Assembly (NCBI RefSeq): GCF_006715495.1
Contig: NZ_VFNI01000003.1
Span: 124,001 to 188,000 of the forward strand
Origin: Herbaspirillum sp. SJZ106
GTDB lineage: Bacteria > Pseudomonadota > Gammaproteobacteria > Burkholderiales > Burkholderiaceae_D
Direction: 5' to 3'
Length of the DNA stretch: 64,000 nt
Position 1 is the first letter of the stretch, and each line of letters opens with the position of its first letter. The position numbers were made by a program, and so were the translations under genes. Below, in pieces: positions 49,994-62,025 of this stretch. The notes beneath the pieces are model-generated. The model had not been told where the DNA came from and did no database searches. It saw nothing but the letters and a program-made list of their open reading frames with translations.

Positions 49994-50971
49994 GTGACGC
50001 AACAGCCGAAAAACATCATGCTGCAAGGCGCGGGCGCCGTGGCGCAGACCGTGGGCAAGCTGTATCCGCAATTGTCCAAGTCGCATCGCAAGACGGCCGA
50101 CTATGTGCTGGGCAATCCCTTCCGCGCCGCCACCATGACCATTGACGAACTGTCGGAAGCGGCCGGCATCTCGGTCGCCACCGCCAACCGGTTCGCCCAT
50201 GCGCTGGGCTTCGACGGCTACGCCTCGTTCCGCGCTGCGCTGGTGTCCGATTTCGCCACCACGCTGGCGCCGGTGGAAAAGCTGCGCAACGAAGTGCAGC
50301 GCCCGGCCACCAGCGCCGAGATCATGGCCGCCGCGTTCGAGAACGACATCCACAACATCGAGGCCACCCGCCGCATGCTCTCGCCCGCGCAGTGCGAGCA
50401 GGCGGTGGACATGATCCTGGCCGCCGAGCGCATCTTCATCACCGGCTTCGGCGCCTCCGCCTATCTGGCCGGGCTGATGGCGCATGCGCTGGAACCCTAT
50501 GTGCGCACCGTGTCGTCGGTGGCGCTGGCCGGCGGGCCGTCGCAGGCCGGCCGCCAGTTCTTCAAGCTTGACAGCCGCGACCTGGTGATCCCGATGGTGT
50601 TTCCGCGCTATGCGGCCGACACTGTCTGGCTGACCCAGCGGGCGGTGGAGAAGGGCGCGAAAATCCTCGCCATTACCGATGTGCCGGGCTCGCCGCTGGC
50701 GCCGCTGGCCGATGTGACAATCTTCGCGCAGACCGACCGCAAGCTCTCGCCGACTTCCGATGCGGCGGCGCTGATCCTGATCCAGGCGTTGTGCGACGCG
50801 GTCGCGCATCGCGCCAGCCGCTCGGTGCAGGCGGCCTCGCAGATGGCTGAATTCGTGCTGCCGTGGCTGTACCTGCCGCAACAGCAGCGCCCGGGGACGA
50901 CGCCGGTTGGCAAGTCCGCCAGGCCGGCAGGCAGAACTGCTGCCCAATCCAAAGGAAAGACGAAAGCATGA
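49994..50971 (+). CDS. RpiR/MurR-family transcriptional regulator
   Basis: A 325-residue regulator with an N-terminal RpiR HTH (residues ~12-85; LYPQLSKSHRKTADYVLGNP, then ATMTIDELSEAAGISVATANRF) and a C-terminal SIS sugar-phosphate-binding domain (~130-260; ERIFITGFGASAYLAGLMAH). The start is uncertain: a GTG at 49994 (MTQQPKNIML) after GGCGG is preferred; ATGs at 49937 and 50018 are alternatives. The 3' end overlaps iaaA by ATGA, so it heads and likely controls the peptide operon. Four 11-bp repeats just upstream could be its operator. Confidence 0.88.
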   Translation: MTQQPKNIMLQGAGAVAQTVGKLYPQLSKSHRKTADYVLGNPFRAATMTIDELSEAAGISVATANRFAHALGFDGYASFRAALVSDFATTLAPVEKLRNEVQRPATSAEIMAAAFENDIHNIEATRRMLSPAQCEQAVDMILAAERIFITGFGASAYLAGLMAHALEPYVRTVSSVALAGGPSQAGRQFFKLDSRDLVIPMVFPRYAADTVWLTQRAVEKGAKILAITDVPGSPLAPLADVTIFAQTDRKLSPTSDAAALILIQALCDAVAHRASRSVQAASQMAEFVLPWLYLPQQQRPGTTPVGKSARPAGRTAAQSKGKTKA

Positions 50972-52002
50972 ATACTCCGGTCATCGCCATCCACGGCGGC
51001 GCGGGAACGATTTCCCGCCATTCCCTCAGCGCGGAAGAAGAAGCGGGCTACCACCAGGCGCTGGCCGATATCGTCGCCGCCGGCCAGGCCGTGCTCAACG
51101 CCGGCGGTTCGGCGCTGGCGGCGGTCACCGAGGCGGTGCGCCTGCTGGAAGACTGCCCGCTGTTCAACGCCGGGCATGGCGCGGTATACACCAGCGAGGG
51201 CAAGCATGAGCTGGACGCCAGCGTGATGAGCGGCATCGACCTGGCCGCCGGCGCGGTGGCTTGCGTCACCCATATCCGCAACCCGGTGCTGGCCGCGCGC
51301 GCCGTGATGGAACAGAGCGAGCATGTGCTGCTGGTCGGGCAGGGCGCGGAATCCTTCGCGGCCCGGCATGGGGTGGAGATGGTCGAGCCCGGCTATTTCC
51401 ATACCGACGCGCGCCATCAGCAGTGGCTGCGCGTGCGCGGGCAGGCCGGGGCGATGCTCGACCATGACGCCGCATCCTTCGCCTTCGCCCGGCAAGGCGG
51501 CGAGGGCGGCCATGAAGGCCGTGAAGGCGATCAGGAAAAGGCGCCGCTCGACCCCGACAACAAGTTCGGCACCGTGGGCGCGGTGGCGCTGGACAAGTTC
51601 GGCAACCTGGCCGCCGCCACCTCGACCGGCGGCATCACCAACAAGCAACCCGGCCGCGTGGGCGACTCGCCGTTGATCGGCGCCGGTTGCTATGCCTCCA
51701 ATTCGACCGCGGCGGTATCGGCCACCGGCACCGGCGAGGCCTTCATGCGCGCGGCCGCCTGCTATGACGTGGTCGCGCGCATGGCTTATGCCGGCGACAC
51801 GCTGCAACAGGCGACCGACAAGGTGGTATTCCAATTGCTGCCGATGATCGGCGGCCGCGGCGGCCTGATCGCGCTGGACGCGCAGGGCAACCTGGCGCTG
51901 CCCTTCAATACCGAGGGCATGTATCGTGCTTATGGGCGTGGAGAACTGGCGCCGGTGACGGCGATATATCAGTCCGAGCAGCCTGAGCAGTCCGGATGCT
52001 GA
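50968..52002 (+). CDS. iaaA: Isoaspartyl peptidase / L-asparaginase (Ntn-hydrolase)
   Basis: A 344-residue plant-type asparaginase that self-cleaves into alpha and beta chains and hydrolyses beta-aspartyl dipeptides. Cleavage should occur before the catalytic Thr202 in [12 protein letters not shown]. Other conserved regions are [51 protein letters not shown] and GTGEAFMR. The predicted linker before Thr202 is Gly/Glu-rich. It starts inside the rpiR stop codon and is followed 27 bp later by gsiA, an order also known from E. coli (iaaA-gsiABCD). Confidence 0.95.
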   Translation: MNTPVIAIHGGAGTISRHSLSAEEEAGYHQALADIVAAGQAVLNAGGSALAAVTEAVRLLEDCPLFNAGHGAVYTSEGKHELDASVMSGIDLAAGAVACVTHIRNPVLAARAVMEQSEHVLLVGQGAESFAARHGVEMVEPGYFHTDARHQQWLRVRGQAGAMLDHDAASFAFARQGGEGGHEGREGDQEKAPLDPDNKFGTVGAVALDKFGNLAAATSTGGITNKQPGRVGDSPLIGAGCYASNSTAAVSATGTGEAFMRAAACYDVVARMAYAGDTLQQATDKVVFQLLPMIGGRGGLIALDAQGNLALPFNTEGMYRAYGRGELAPVTAIYQSEQPEQSGC

Positions 52003-52028
52003 ACGGCGCCGGGCGGGAGAAAACAGAA

Positions 52029-53882
<1,854 letters not shown>

Positions 53883-53971
53883 TTGCCGGTAGTAGTGTTT
53901 GCAGTAAATGAAGTCATCCAAGTAGCGCAACAGGCAGTATCAACCACATAGTCACTGATCAGGAGAGACAG

Positions 53972-55543
53972 ATGTCCGCAACCGCAAAAATGAAAGCCAT
54001 GACCGCCGCCAAATGGCTGGCCATGGGCACCTTGGGTGCAGCCATGCAATTCGGCGCGGCCAACGCTTTTGCCGCCAAGACCGCGACCGTCGCGGTGGCT
54101 TCGACCTTCACCACGATGGACCCGTATGATGCCAACGACACGCTGTCGCTGTCGGTGACCAAGTCCTTCTACCAGGGCCTGTTCGGCTTCGACAAGGACA
54201 TGAAGCTGATCCCGGTGCTGGCCGAAGGCTACCTGGTCAGCAAGGACGGACTGGAGTACACCTTCCGCCTGAAGCAAGGGGTGAAGTTCCATGACGGCAC
54301 CATCTTCAAGGCCGATGCGGTGAAGGCCGTGTTCGACCGCGTCACCAATCCCGAGAACAAGCTCAAGCGCTATAACCTGTTCAACCGCATCGCCAAGACC
54401 GAGATCCTGAACGACTACACGGTCAAGGTCACATTGAAGGAGCCGTTCTCGGCCTTCATCAACGTACTGGCCCATCCCTCGGCGGTGATGATCTCGCCGG
54501 CCGCGCTGAAGCAGTACGGCAACAAGGACATCGCCTTCCATCCGGTCGGCACCGGCCCGTTCAAGTTCGTCGAGTGGAAGCAGACCGACTACCTGAAGGT
54601 GGCCAAGTTCGACGGCTACTGGAAGCAGGGCTACCCCAAGGTTGACGAAATCCTGTGGAAACCGGTGGTCGACAACAATTCGCGCGCGGCCATGATGCAG
54701 ACCGGCGAAGCCCAGTTCACCTATCCGCTGCCGTATGAACAGGCCGACCTGCTCAAGAGCAAGGGCAACCTGGACGTGGTCGCAGGCCCGTCGATCATCC
54801 AGCGCTATATGTCGATGAACGTCAAGCAGAAGCCATTCGATAACCCGAAGGTGCGCGAGGCGATCAACTACGCCATCAACAAGCAGGCGCTGGCCAAGGT
54901 GGCGTTCAATGGTTACGCCGTGCCGATGGAGGGCGTGCTGCCGCAGGGCGTGGATTATGCCTACAAGACCGGCCCCTGGCCGTATGACGTGAAGAAGGCC
55001 AAGGCGCTGCTGGCCGAAGCCGGCTATCCGAACGGATTCGAGACAGAATTGTGGTCGGCCTACACCCACACGACTGCGGTGAAGGTGATCCAGTTCCTGC
55101 AGCAGCAACTGGCCCAGGTCGGCATCAAGACCAAGATCCAGGCCCTGGAAGCGGGCCAGCGCGTGGAGCGCGTGGAAAGCTGGCAGGATCCTGCCACTGC
55201 GCCGATCCGCCTGTTCTACGTCGGCTGGTCCTCCTCGACCGGTGAAGCCGACTGGGGCCTGCGTCCGTTGCTGGCTTCCGAATCATTCCCGCCGCGCCTG
55301 TTCAACACCGCCTATTACAAGAGCGACAAGGTCGACAGCGATATCGCCAAGGCGTTGACCCTGACCGACCGCAAGGAAAAGGAAGCGCTGTACAAGGATG
55401 CCCAGCAGGAAATCTGGAAGGATGCCCCGTGGGCCTTCCTGGTCACCGAAAAGCTGTTGTACGCACGCGCCAAGAACCTGAAGGGCATTTATGTGATGCC
55501 CGACCAGGCTTATGAGTTCGAGAACATCGAATTCACCAAGTAA
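53972..55543 (+). CDS. gsiB: Peptide/glutathione ABC transporter substrate-binding protein GsiB-type
   Basis: A 523-residue periplasmic binding protein of the SBP_bac_5 family. The signal peptide ends near ANAFAAK (residue ~35), followed by [38 protein letters not shown] and [20 protein letters not shown]. It has the lobe arrangement of oligopeptide receptors. A strong hairpin (55569-55595) between its stop and the permease gene may stabilise the gsiB mRNA so that the receptor is made in excess. Ligand specificity is not decidable; glutathione, isoaspartyl or D-amino-acid peptides are all possible. Confidence 0.93.
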   Translation: MSATAKMKAMTAAKWLAMGTLGAAMQFGAANAFAAKTATVAVASTFTTMDPYDANDTLSLSVTKSFYQGLFGFDKDMKLIPVLAEGYLVSKDGLEYTFRLKQGVKFHDGTIFKADAVKAVFDRVTNPENKLKRYNLFNRIAKTEILNDYTVKVTLKEPFSAFINVLAHPSAVMISPAALKQYGNKDIAFHPVGTGPFKFVEWKQTDYLKVAKFDGYWKQGYPKVDEILWKPVVDNNSRAAMMQTGEAQFTYPLPYEQADLLKSKGNLDVVAGPSIIQRYMSMNVKQKPFDNPKVREAINYAINKQALAKVAFNGYAVPMEGVLPQGVDYAYKTGPWPYDVKKAKALLAEAGYPNGFETELWSAYTHTTAVKVIQFLQQQLAQVGIKTKIQALEAGQRVERVESWQDPATAPIRLFYVGWSSSTGEADWGLRPLLASESFPPRLFNTAYYKSDKVDSDIAKALTLTDRKEKEALYKDAQQEIWKDAPWAFLVTEKLLYARAKNLKGIYVMPDQAYEFENIEFTK

Positions 55544-55568
55544 TGCCGCGTAAGCCAATGCGGTAACC

Positions 55569-55595
55569 GGTGCTGGATGGCTGCCATCCAGTGCC
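55569..55595 (+). promoter_or_regulatory. Intergenic mRNA hairpin after gsiB
   Basis: GGTGCTGGATGG-ctg-CCATCCAGTGCC, a 12-bp stem with two G-U pairs and no U tract. Hairpins at this position often protect the upstream binding-protein mRNA or reduce transcription into the permease genes. Confidence 0.6.
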
Positions 55596-55679
55596 GGGAC
55601 TTCAGGCAAGTGAGGGGCGAATGCCTCTCCCTCCTGTAACAAGCAGTATCCAAGGTTTCGATCCACCAGCGAGAGCTTC

Positions 55680-56600
55680 ATGTTTTCCTATGTCATCAAG
55701 CGCCTGTTAGGCCTCATCCCCACGCTGCTGCTGGTGGCGGTATTGGTATTCCTGTTCATTCACCTGCTGCCGGGCGACCCGGCGCGGCTGGCGGCCGGCC
55801 CCGAGGCCGACGAGAAGACGGTGGCGCTGGTGCGCGCCGACCTCGGCCTGGACAAGCCTCTGCCTGAGCAATTCATCAGTTTCTTCGTCAATGCCGCCCA
55901 GGGTGACTTTGGCAAATCGATCCGCACCAAGCGCCCGGTTTCCGAAGAGATCGGCGCGCGCTTCTGGCCGACCTTGTGGCTGACGGTGGTGGCCATGGTC
56001 TGGGCGGTGCTGTTCGGCCTGGTCATCGGCATCTCATCGGCGGTGTGGCGCAACCAATGGCCCGACCGCTTGGGCATGACGCTGGCCGTATCCGGCATTT
56101 CCTTCCCGGCCTTTTCGCTGGGGATCCTGCTGATGCAGGTCTTTTCGGTGCAACTGGGCTGGCTGCCGACGGTGGGCGACGACACCTGGCGCCACTACAT
56201 CCTGCCTTCGATCACGCTGGGCGCGGCGGTGGCGGCGGTGATGGCGCGCTTCACGCGTTCTTCCTTCATCGAGATCCTGCAGGAGGATTTCGTGCGCACC
56301 GCGCGCGCCAAGGGTTTGTCGGAGAAGGTGGTGGTCATCAAGCACTGCCTGCGCAATGCCCTGATCCCGGTGGTCACCATGATGGGCTTGCAGTTCGGCT
56401 TCCTGCTGGGCGGCGCGATCCTGGTCGAGGTGGTGTTCAACTGGCCGGGCATGGGGCGCCTGCTGGTGGACGCCGTCGAGATGCGCGACTATCCGGTGAT
56501 CCAGGCCTCGATCCTGCTGTTCTCGCTCGAATTCATTTTCATCAACCTGGTGGTGGACGTGCTGTATGCCGTGATCAACCCCAGCATCCGTTTCAAGTGA
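55680..56600 (+). CDS. gsiC: Peptide ABC transporter permease GsiC-type
   Basis: A 306-residue permease of the DppB/OppB/GsiC group with six membrane helices. The N-terminus [20 protein letters not shown] and [16 protein letters not shown] are typical; the cytoplasmic EAA loop appears as [20 protein letters not shown]. It pairs with GsiD to form the channel. No strong start alternative exists. It lies 136 bp after gsiB and 8 bp before gsiD. Confidence 0.95.
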   Translation: MFSYVIKRLLGLIPTLLLVAVLVFLFIHLLPGDPARLAAGPEADEKTVALVRADLGLDKPLPEQFISFFVNAAQGDFGKSIRTKRPVSEEIGARFWPTLWLTVVAMVWAVLFGLVIGISSAVWRNQWPDRLGMTLAVSGISFPAFSLGILLMQVFSVQLGWLPTVGDDTWRHYILPSITLGAAVAAVMARFTRSSFIEILQEDFVRTARAKGLSEKVVVIKHCLRNALIPVVTMMGLQFGFLLGGAILVEVVFNWPGMGRLLVDAVEMRDYPVIQASILLFSLEFIFINLVVDVLYAVINPSIRFK

Positions 56601-56608
56601 GGTAAGCC

Positions 56609-57547
56609 GTGTCTCTGTCCAATGCTCCCATTTCCGAGACCGGCGCGCCGCTGCCGCCGCCCGACCCGTCGGCGGTGGCTGCCGTCTCCGGCCAGAAGAT
56701 CCGCACGCCGTGGCGCGAGTTCTGGCGCAAGTTCAGGAAGCAGCACCTGGCGATGTATGCCGGCGGCTTCGTGTTGTTCCTGGTGCTGCTGGCGATCTTC
56801 GCGCCGCTGATCGTGCCTTTCGATCCGGAAAACTTCTTCGACTACGATGCGCTCAATTCGCCGCCGACCTGGACGCACTGGTTCGGCGTCGACGCGCTGG
56901 GGCGCGACATCTTCAGCCGCATCATCGCCGGCACCCGCATCTCGCTGGCCTCGGGTTTCCTGTCGGTGGCCATCGGCGCGGTGATCGGCACGGTGTTCGG
57001 CTTGCTGGCCGGTTACTACGAGGGCTGGTGGGACCGCATCACCATGCGCATCTGCGACGTGCTGTTCGCCTTTCCCGGCATCCTGCTGGCCATCGGCATC
57101 GTCGCCATCCTCGGCGGCGGCATGCTCAACGTTATCATCTCGGTCTCGGTGTTCAGCATCCCGGCCTTCGCGCGGCTGGTGCGCGGCAATACGCTGCAGT
57201 TGAAGAACCTGACCTATATCGAAGCCGCGCGCAGCATCGGCGCCTCCGACATGACGATCATGTGGCGCCATATCTTCCCCGGCACGGTGTCGTCCATCGT
57301 GGTGTATTTCACGATGCGCATCGGCACTTCCATCATCACCGCCGCCGGCCTGTCTTTCCTCGGCCTGGGGGCGCAGTCGCCCACGCCGGAGTGGGGCCTG
57401 ATGCTCAATGAGTCGCGCGCCGACATGATCACGTCGCCGCATATCGCACTCTTCCCCAGCATCGCCATCTTCCTGACGGTGCTGGCCTTCAACCTGCTGG
57501 GCGACGGCCTGCGCGACGCGCTCGATCCCAAGATCGACCAGCGCTGA
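56609..57547 (+). CDS. gsiD: Peptide ABC transporter permease GsiD-type
   Basis: A 312-residue permease of the DppC/OppC/GsiD group. It starts at GTG (GAGGTAAGCC upstream) with a Pro-rich cytoplasmic N-terminus, then [31 protein letters not shown]-type loop (here [20 protein letters not shown]) and EAA motif [20 protein letters not shown]. The C-terminal [14 protein letters not shown] is diagnostic of DppC-like permeases. The stop overlaps the next start by one base, coupling the P1 aminopeptidase to the transporter. Confidence 0.95.
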   Translation: MSLSNAPISETGAPLPPPDPSAVAAVSGQKIRTPWREFWRKFRKQHLAMYAGGFVLFLVLLAIFAPLIVPFDPENFFDYDALNSPPTWTHWFGVDALGRDIFSRIIAGTRISLASGFLSVAIGAVIGTVFGLLAGYYEGWWDRITMRICDVLFAFPGILLAIGIVAILGGGMLNVIISVSVFSIPAFARLVRGNTLQLKNLTYIEAARSIGASDMTIMWRHIFPGTVSSIVVYFTMRIGTSIITAAGLSFLGLGAQSPTPEWGLMLNESRADMITSPHIALFPSIAIFLTVLAFNLLGDGLRDALDPKIDQR

Positions 57548-58581
57548 TGGATGCGCCGCATATCGGCCGGCTCGCCGCCGGCCCGCGCAACAGCATCGCC
57601 GATGTCGAAGGCGTGACGGTCGGCCATTGCACGCTGGACGACGGGCCGGTGCAGACCGGCGTGACGGTGGTGTCGCCGCATGGCGGCAACCTGTTTGCGC
57701 ACAAGCTGCCGGCGGCGGCGGTTGTCATCAACGGCTTCGGCAAGAGCGCCGGGCTGGTGCAGCTGGAAGAGCTTGGCACGCTGGAAACGCCGATCGCGCT
57801 GACCAATACCTTTGCCGTGGGGACCATCGTCACCGCGCAGATCCGCCATGCCCTGCAGGCCAATCCGGAGATCGGCCGCAGCCAGCCCACGGTCAACCCG
57901 CTGGTGATGGAATGCAATGACGGCTACCTCAACGACTTGCATGCCTTCGCCGTGCAGGAGGCGCATTTCCGGCAGGCGCTGGCGGCGTTGTCCGCTGACG
58001 TGCAGCAAGGTGCGGTGGGGGCGGGACGCGGCATGTCCAGCTTCGGCATGAAGGGCGGCATCGGCAGCGCTTCGCGCATTGTCGCCGTCGGCGCCGGCGA
58101 CAATGCATTCACCGTGGGCGCGCTGGTGCTATCGAATTTCGGCAGGTTGCAGGATCTGATCCTGGACGGGCAGCCGCTGGGCCGCGCCTTGGCCATGGCC
58201 GTGGCCGAACCTGCGGAGCAGGCGCCCGAGAAGGGGTCCATCATCATGCTCCTTGCCACCGACGCGCCGCTCGACGGGCGCCAGTTGAAGCGCCTGTCCA
58301 CCCGTGCCGGCGCCGGCCTGGCGCGTACCGGTTCGGTCTACGGCCATGGCAGCGGCGATATCGCGCTGGCCTTTTCCACCGCCCAGCAGATCGAGGCCGG
58401 CAACGAGTGCCTGAACATGGCGCTGCTGCCAGACCATCTGCTGGATCCGCTGTTCCATGCCGCCGCCGACAGCGTCGAGCAGGCCATTGTCAATGCGCTG
58501 TTCGCCGCGCAGACCGTGCGCGGCCGCGACGGCCGCGTGCGCGAATGCCTGCGCGAGCGGCTGGCGCGCCTGCCATCCTGA
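57547..58581 (+). CDS. P1-family aminopeptidase (DmpA-like)
   Basis: A 344-residue autoprocessing N-terminal-nucleophile hydrolase of peptidase family P1 (DmpA/BapA), which removes N-terminal L- or D-amino acids or beta-amino acids from peptides. The precursor should be cut at Gly230-Ser231 (PEKGSIIMLLATDAPL), freeing nucleophile Ser231. Other family motifs are VTVGHCTLDDG, NAFTVGALVLSNFG, MKGGIGSASR and ARTGSVYGHGSGDIALAFST. No signal peptide. It overlaps the gsiD stop by one base, so it acts on peptides brought in by this importer. Confidence 0.9.
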   Translation: MDAPHIGRLAAGPRNSIADVEGVTVGHCTLDDGPVQTGVTVVSPHGGNLFAHKLPAAAVVINGFGKSAGLVQLEELGTLETPIALTNTFAVGTIVTAQIRHALQANPEIGRSQPTVNPLVMECNDGYLNDLHAFAVQEAHFRQALAALSADVQQGAVGAGRGMSSFGMKGGIGSASRIVAVGAGDNAFTVGALVLSNFGRLQDLILDGQPLGRALAMAVAEPAEQAPEKGSIIMLLATDAPLDGRQLKRLSTRAGAGLARTGSVYGHGSGDIALAFSTAQQIEAGNECLNMALLPDHLLDPLFHAAADSVEQAIVNALFAAQTVRGRDGRVRECLRERLARLPS

Positions 58582-58601
58582 TTGATTTTTCGGACTACAT
58601 C

Positions 58602-59450
58602 ATGCATACCGTCAAGCGCGCCAACATCCTGGTTTCGGTCGATATCGAAGGCGTTGCCGGCGTCTTCCATCCCGAGCAGACCCGTCCCGGCAATGGCGAA
58701 TACGAACGCGCGCGGCGCTGGATGACCGAAGAGGCTAACGCCGTCATCCGCGGCGCGCTGGCTGCCGGCGCCACGGCCGTCAAGGTCAACGATTCGCACG
58801 GGGGCTTTCGTAACCTGTTGCCCGAGCTGCTGTTGCCGCAAGCGCGCATGGTGCTGGGCAAGCCGCGCGTGCTGGGCATGATGGGCGGCGTCGACCAGGA
58901 GGTCGATGCGGCGATGCTGGTGGGCTACCATTCGCGCGCCCAGGGGCGCGGCATCCTGGCGCACACCACCAACAGCTTCGCTTTCGCGCGCGTCTGGCTG
59001 GGCGGGCAGGAAATGGGCGAGGCCGGCTTGTACGGCGCCCTGGCCGGCGAGCATGGCGTGCCGGTGATCTTCGGCAGCGGCGACGATGCTTTTGTGGAAG
59101 AGAACCGGCCGCTGTTTCCGCATGCGGTATTTGCCGAAACCAAAAAAGCTTACGGCGCCAACAGCGGCGATACGCTGTCGCCCGCGCAATCCTGCGCACT
59201 GCTGGAAACGCGTGCCAAGGAGGCGGTGGCGCAATGGCTGGCGCAGCCATCGGCCATGCCGTCGCTGATCTTGCCCGGGCCGCTGCGTTGCCGGTTGCAG
59301 GCGCAGAGCGTGGCGCTGGCCGATCTGTTCAGCCAGTTGCCCATCCTCGAACGGGTGGATAACGTTACGGTGGAGTTTGATGCGCCTACGGCTGAATATG
59401 CGGTGCGGGTATTGAATAGTCTGTCGGCGATGTCGGCTATGTTGCGTTGA
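58602..59450 (+). CDS. dppA: M55-family D-aminopeptidase DppA-like
   Basis: A 282-residue zinc D-aminopeptidase. The N-terminal metal motif ILVSVDIEGVAGV (Asp14, Glu16), KVNDSHGG, and LVGYHSRA with the further His are those of Bacillus DppA, which cleaves N-terminal D-amino acids such as D-Ala from D-Ala-D-Ala. The start at 58602 follows the P1 peptidase by 20 bp; the frame is open far upstream (58407) but only as read-through of the previous gene. It is the last gene of the operon, before a large inverted repeat. Confidence 0.92.
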   Translation: MHTVKRANILVSVDIEGVAGVFHPEQTRPGNGEYERARRWMTEEANAVIRGALAAGATAVKVNDSHGGFRNLLPELLLPQARMVLGKPRVLGMMGGVDQEVDAAMLVGYHSRAQGRGILAHTTNSFAFARVWLGGQEMGEAGLYGALAGEHGVPVIFGSGDDAFVEENRPLFPHAVFAETKKAYGANSGDTLSPAQSCALLETRAKEAVAQWLAQPSAMPSLILPGPLRCRLQAQSVALADLFSQLPILERVDNVTVEFDAPTAEYAVRVLNSLSAMSAMLR

Positions 59451-59505
59451 GTGGCGTTACTTTTTGCTTTGCGATGCCGCTGTGTGTTGGTGTACTGGCT
59501 TGATG

Positions 59506-59770
59506 TTTTTTGGGTAGTCTGCTCTTGCTGCTGGTCGATGTACTGGCTTTAGTCTTTTCTTTCTCCGGTCGAAGCGGAGCGCCGGGTGCGGCCCGGCAGC
59601 CGCTCACTTTCTTTGGCCCGCCAAAGAAAGTAAGCAAAGAAAGGCGGCCCCTAAGTGCCAGCCCCTTCGGGGTACCCGTTGGAGCGCCATGAAAAATGGG
59701 CGAGGCAGAGTCGCTACGCTCCGACTGCCTCGCTGATCCATTTTTAATGGCACTCCAACGGCTGGCCCAC
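59506..59770 (+). repeat. Large inverted repeat, left arm
   Basis: About 265 bp that recur in inverted orientation at 59920-60165. Shared blocks in order are TTTGGGTAG, ATGTACTGGCT, CGGAGCGCCGGGTGCGGCCC, GGCAGCCGCTCACTTTCTTT, CAAAGAAAGTAAGCAAAGAA, CAGCCCCTTCGGGGT and GGCAGAGTCGCT. The tip of the arm itself folds (GGCGAGGCAGAGTCGCTACG with its nearby reverse complement GACTGCCTCGC). Confidence 0.9.
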
Positions 59771-59919
59771 AAGGGGAGAAAACCTGAACGCCTCGCCTAC
59801 GGCATCGGGCTTGGGAGGGGCGTTGCGCGTTGGCGCCATTCCTTGAACCAAGCTGGCCGCAAGCTTGGCGATGCCGAAGGCGAGCCGGTTACCGAGTCCG
59901 CATCTAACCAGCCGGCGGA

Positions 59920-60165
59920 GTGGGCAAAAAAATGGATCAGCAAGGCAGTCGGAGCGAAGCGACTCTGCCTTGCCCATTTTTTTGCCCACTCCGTCGGGGA
60001 CCCCGAAGGGGCTGGGTAGTTGCGGTTGCCTTTCTTTGCTTACTTTCTTTGGCGAAGCAAAGAAAGTGAGCGGCTGCCGGGCCGCACCCGGCGCTCCGCT
60101 TAGACCGGAGAAAGATAAGCATAGAGCCAGTACATCTGCACGCAGCAAGACCAAGCTACCCAAAT
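59920..60165 (-). repeat. Large inverted repeat, right arm
   Basis: Reverse-complement counterpart of 59506-59770, with scattered substitutions and small indels. The arms are separated by a ~150-bp non-repeated spacer (59771-59919). The element resembles intergenic repeats common in beta- and gammaproteobacterial genomes. Confidence 0.9.
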
Positions 60166-60375
60166 AAATAAACTACACGCTAGAGACTCTCTTTGGATGT
60201 GCATATTTATGGCGCATGCGCTCGATAGCCGTTGATGCACAATAAAAGCCGCTGGTTCTCTTATTGCGTTGCAGTAAAATGACGCCTTCATCGCATGCCG
60301 GCGACCGTCGGCTATGTTCTACACTGACCAGACCTACATCCGGCCCGCCATCCGCGGCAGGCCTTCGCCGCCGCC

Positions 60376-61863
60376 ATGACCGATGCCGCCGTCTCATCCT
60401 CGCCCACTCCCTCACGCCTGCGCGACTTCCGCCAGAACACGCTGGCCGGCCTGACCACCGCCTTCGCCCTGGTGCCGGAGTGCATCGCGTTCGCCCTGGT
60501 GGCGCAGTTGAACCCGCTGATGGGGCTGTATGGCGCCTTTTTCATCTGCACCATCACCGCGCTGTTCGGCGGCCGGCCGGGGATGATTTCCGGCGCCGCC
60601 GGTTCGATGGCGGTGGTGATCGTGGCGCTGGTGGCGCAGCATGGGGCGCAATACTTCCTGGCCACGGTGCTGCTGTCGGGCCTGGTGATGGCGCTGTTCG
60701 GCGCGCTGCGCCTGGGCAAGCTGGTGCGCATGGTGCCGCATCCGGTGATGCTGGGTTTCGTCAACGGCCTGGCCATTGTGATCGCACTGGCGCAACTCGA
60801 ACACTTCCGCCATGCCACCCCGACCGGCCCGGTATGGCTGCAAGGCACGCCACTGGCCATCATGCTGGGCCTGACCCTGCTCACCATGCTGATCACCTGG
60901 CTGTTGCCGCGCGTGACCCGCGCGGTGCCGCCGGCGCTGGCGGCGATCCTCGGCGTCGGCTTGCTGGTGCAACTGACGGGACTGCATACGCCGACGCTGG
61001 GCGACATGGCCAGGATCGCCGGCGGCCTGCCGCTGTGGCATTTCCCCGAGGTGCCGATGAACCTGGAGACCTTGCGCATCATCGCCCCGTACGCGGTGCT
61101 GATGGCCATTGTCGGCCTGCTGGAAACCCTGCTTACTTTCAACCTCACCGACGAGATCACCGCCAGCCGCGGCCAGCCTAATCGAGAATGCCTGGCGCTG
61201 GGCGCGGCCAATGTGGCGTCGGGCCTGTTCGGCGGCATGGGCGGTTGCGCCATGATCGGCCAGACCATGATCAACCTCGGCTCGGGCGGCCGTTCGCGCC
61301 TGTCCGGCGTGGTGGCCGGGGTGATGATCCTGATGTTCATCCTGTTCCTGGCGCCGGCCATCGAACGCATCCCGCTGGCCGCGCTGGCCGGCGTGATGTT
61401 CGTGGTGGCGCAGGAAACCTTCGCCTGGGGCTCGCTGCGGGTGCTGGGCAAGGTGCCCAGGAACGACGCCATCGTGATCGTCGCCGTGACCGTCATCACC
61501 GTCTTCACCGACCTGGCCGTGGCGGTGCTGTGCGGCATCGTGATCGCCGCGCTCAACTTCGCCTGGGAACATGCGCGCGAGATCCGCGCCGACGTGACCG
61601 ACAATGCCGATGGCTCGCGCACCTACCTGCCGCACGGCACGCTGTTCTTCGCTTCGACTGCCCACTTCCTCGAACTGTTCGACCCGCAGCGCGATCCGCA
61701 GCAGGTCGTGCTGGATTGCCGCCATCTGCGGCTGGCGGACCATTCGGCGATCGCGGCGATGCAAACGCTGAGCGAACGCTATGCCAGGGCCGGCAAGGGC
61801 TTGCGGCTGGAATCCTTGTCCAGGCGTTGCCAGGCGCTGTTGCAGCGGGCCGGCGCAGCATAA
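60376..61863 (+). CDS. SulP-family inorganic anion transporter
   Basis: A 495-residue membrane transporter of the SulP/SLC26 family (sulfate, bicarbonate or dicarboxylates). The transmembrane core covers residues ~20-390 (TLAGLTTAFALVPECIAFAL; GMISGAAGSMAVVIVALVAQ; GLLETLLTFNLTDEITASRG) and the C-terminal STAS domain ~410-490 (LFFASTAHFLELFDPQRDPQ, VVLDCRHLRLADHSAI). Whether it carries sulfate or bicarbonate cannot be told. It stands alone downstream of the inverted repeat. Confidence 0.92.
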   Translation: MTDAAVSSSPTPSRLRDFRQNTLAGLTTAFALVPECIAFALVAQLNPLMGLYGAFFICTITALFGGRPGMISGAAGSMAVVIVALVAQHGAQYFLATVLLSGLVMALFGALRLGKLVRMVPHPVMLGFVNGLAIVIALAQLEHFRHATPTGPVWLQGTPLAIMLGLTLLTMLITWLLPRVTRAVPPALAAILGVGLLVQLTGLHTPTLGDMARIAGGLPLWHFPEVPMNLETLRIIAPYAVLMAIVGLLETLLTFNLTDEITASRGQPNRECLALGAANVASGLFGGMGGCAMIGQTMINLGSGGRSRLSGVVAGVMILMFILFLAPAIERIPLAALAGVMFVVAQETFAWGSLRVLGKVPRNDAIVIVAVTVITVFTDLAVAVLCGIVIAALNFAWEHAREIRADVTDNADGSRTYLPHGTLFFASTAHFLELFDPQRDPQQVVLDCRHLRLADHSAIAAMQTLSERYARAGKGLRLESLSRRCQALLQRAGAA

Positions 61864-62025
61864 GGAGATTCGTCGGCAAGGCCGGCCGTTCTTCCTTGCG
61901 TCGTTCGCCGGTGTGAACTTTGTCAGTGCCCGCCGCGCATTTGAGACTATTCCTATCGTGCCGCGCGGGCGTCTGGCCTAGACTGCGATCCTGTCGTTTA
62001 TTTTCGCCGGGATCGGGACTTCGCC

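Larger units (their letters stand above)
59451..60375. other. Long gene-free interval with inverted repeat
   Basis: 925 bp between the M55 peptidase and SulP genes. Positions 59506-60165 are the inverted-repeat element. 60166-60375 contain mixed AT-rich sequence in which no gene or clear promoter was recognised. The open frames seen here are by-products of the palindromic repeat. Confidence 0.75.

Noticed and set aside
59510-60167. Several ORFs of 60-140 codons in the inverted repeat
   Set aside because: They mirror each other on both strands and have repeat-derived composition; no start signals.
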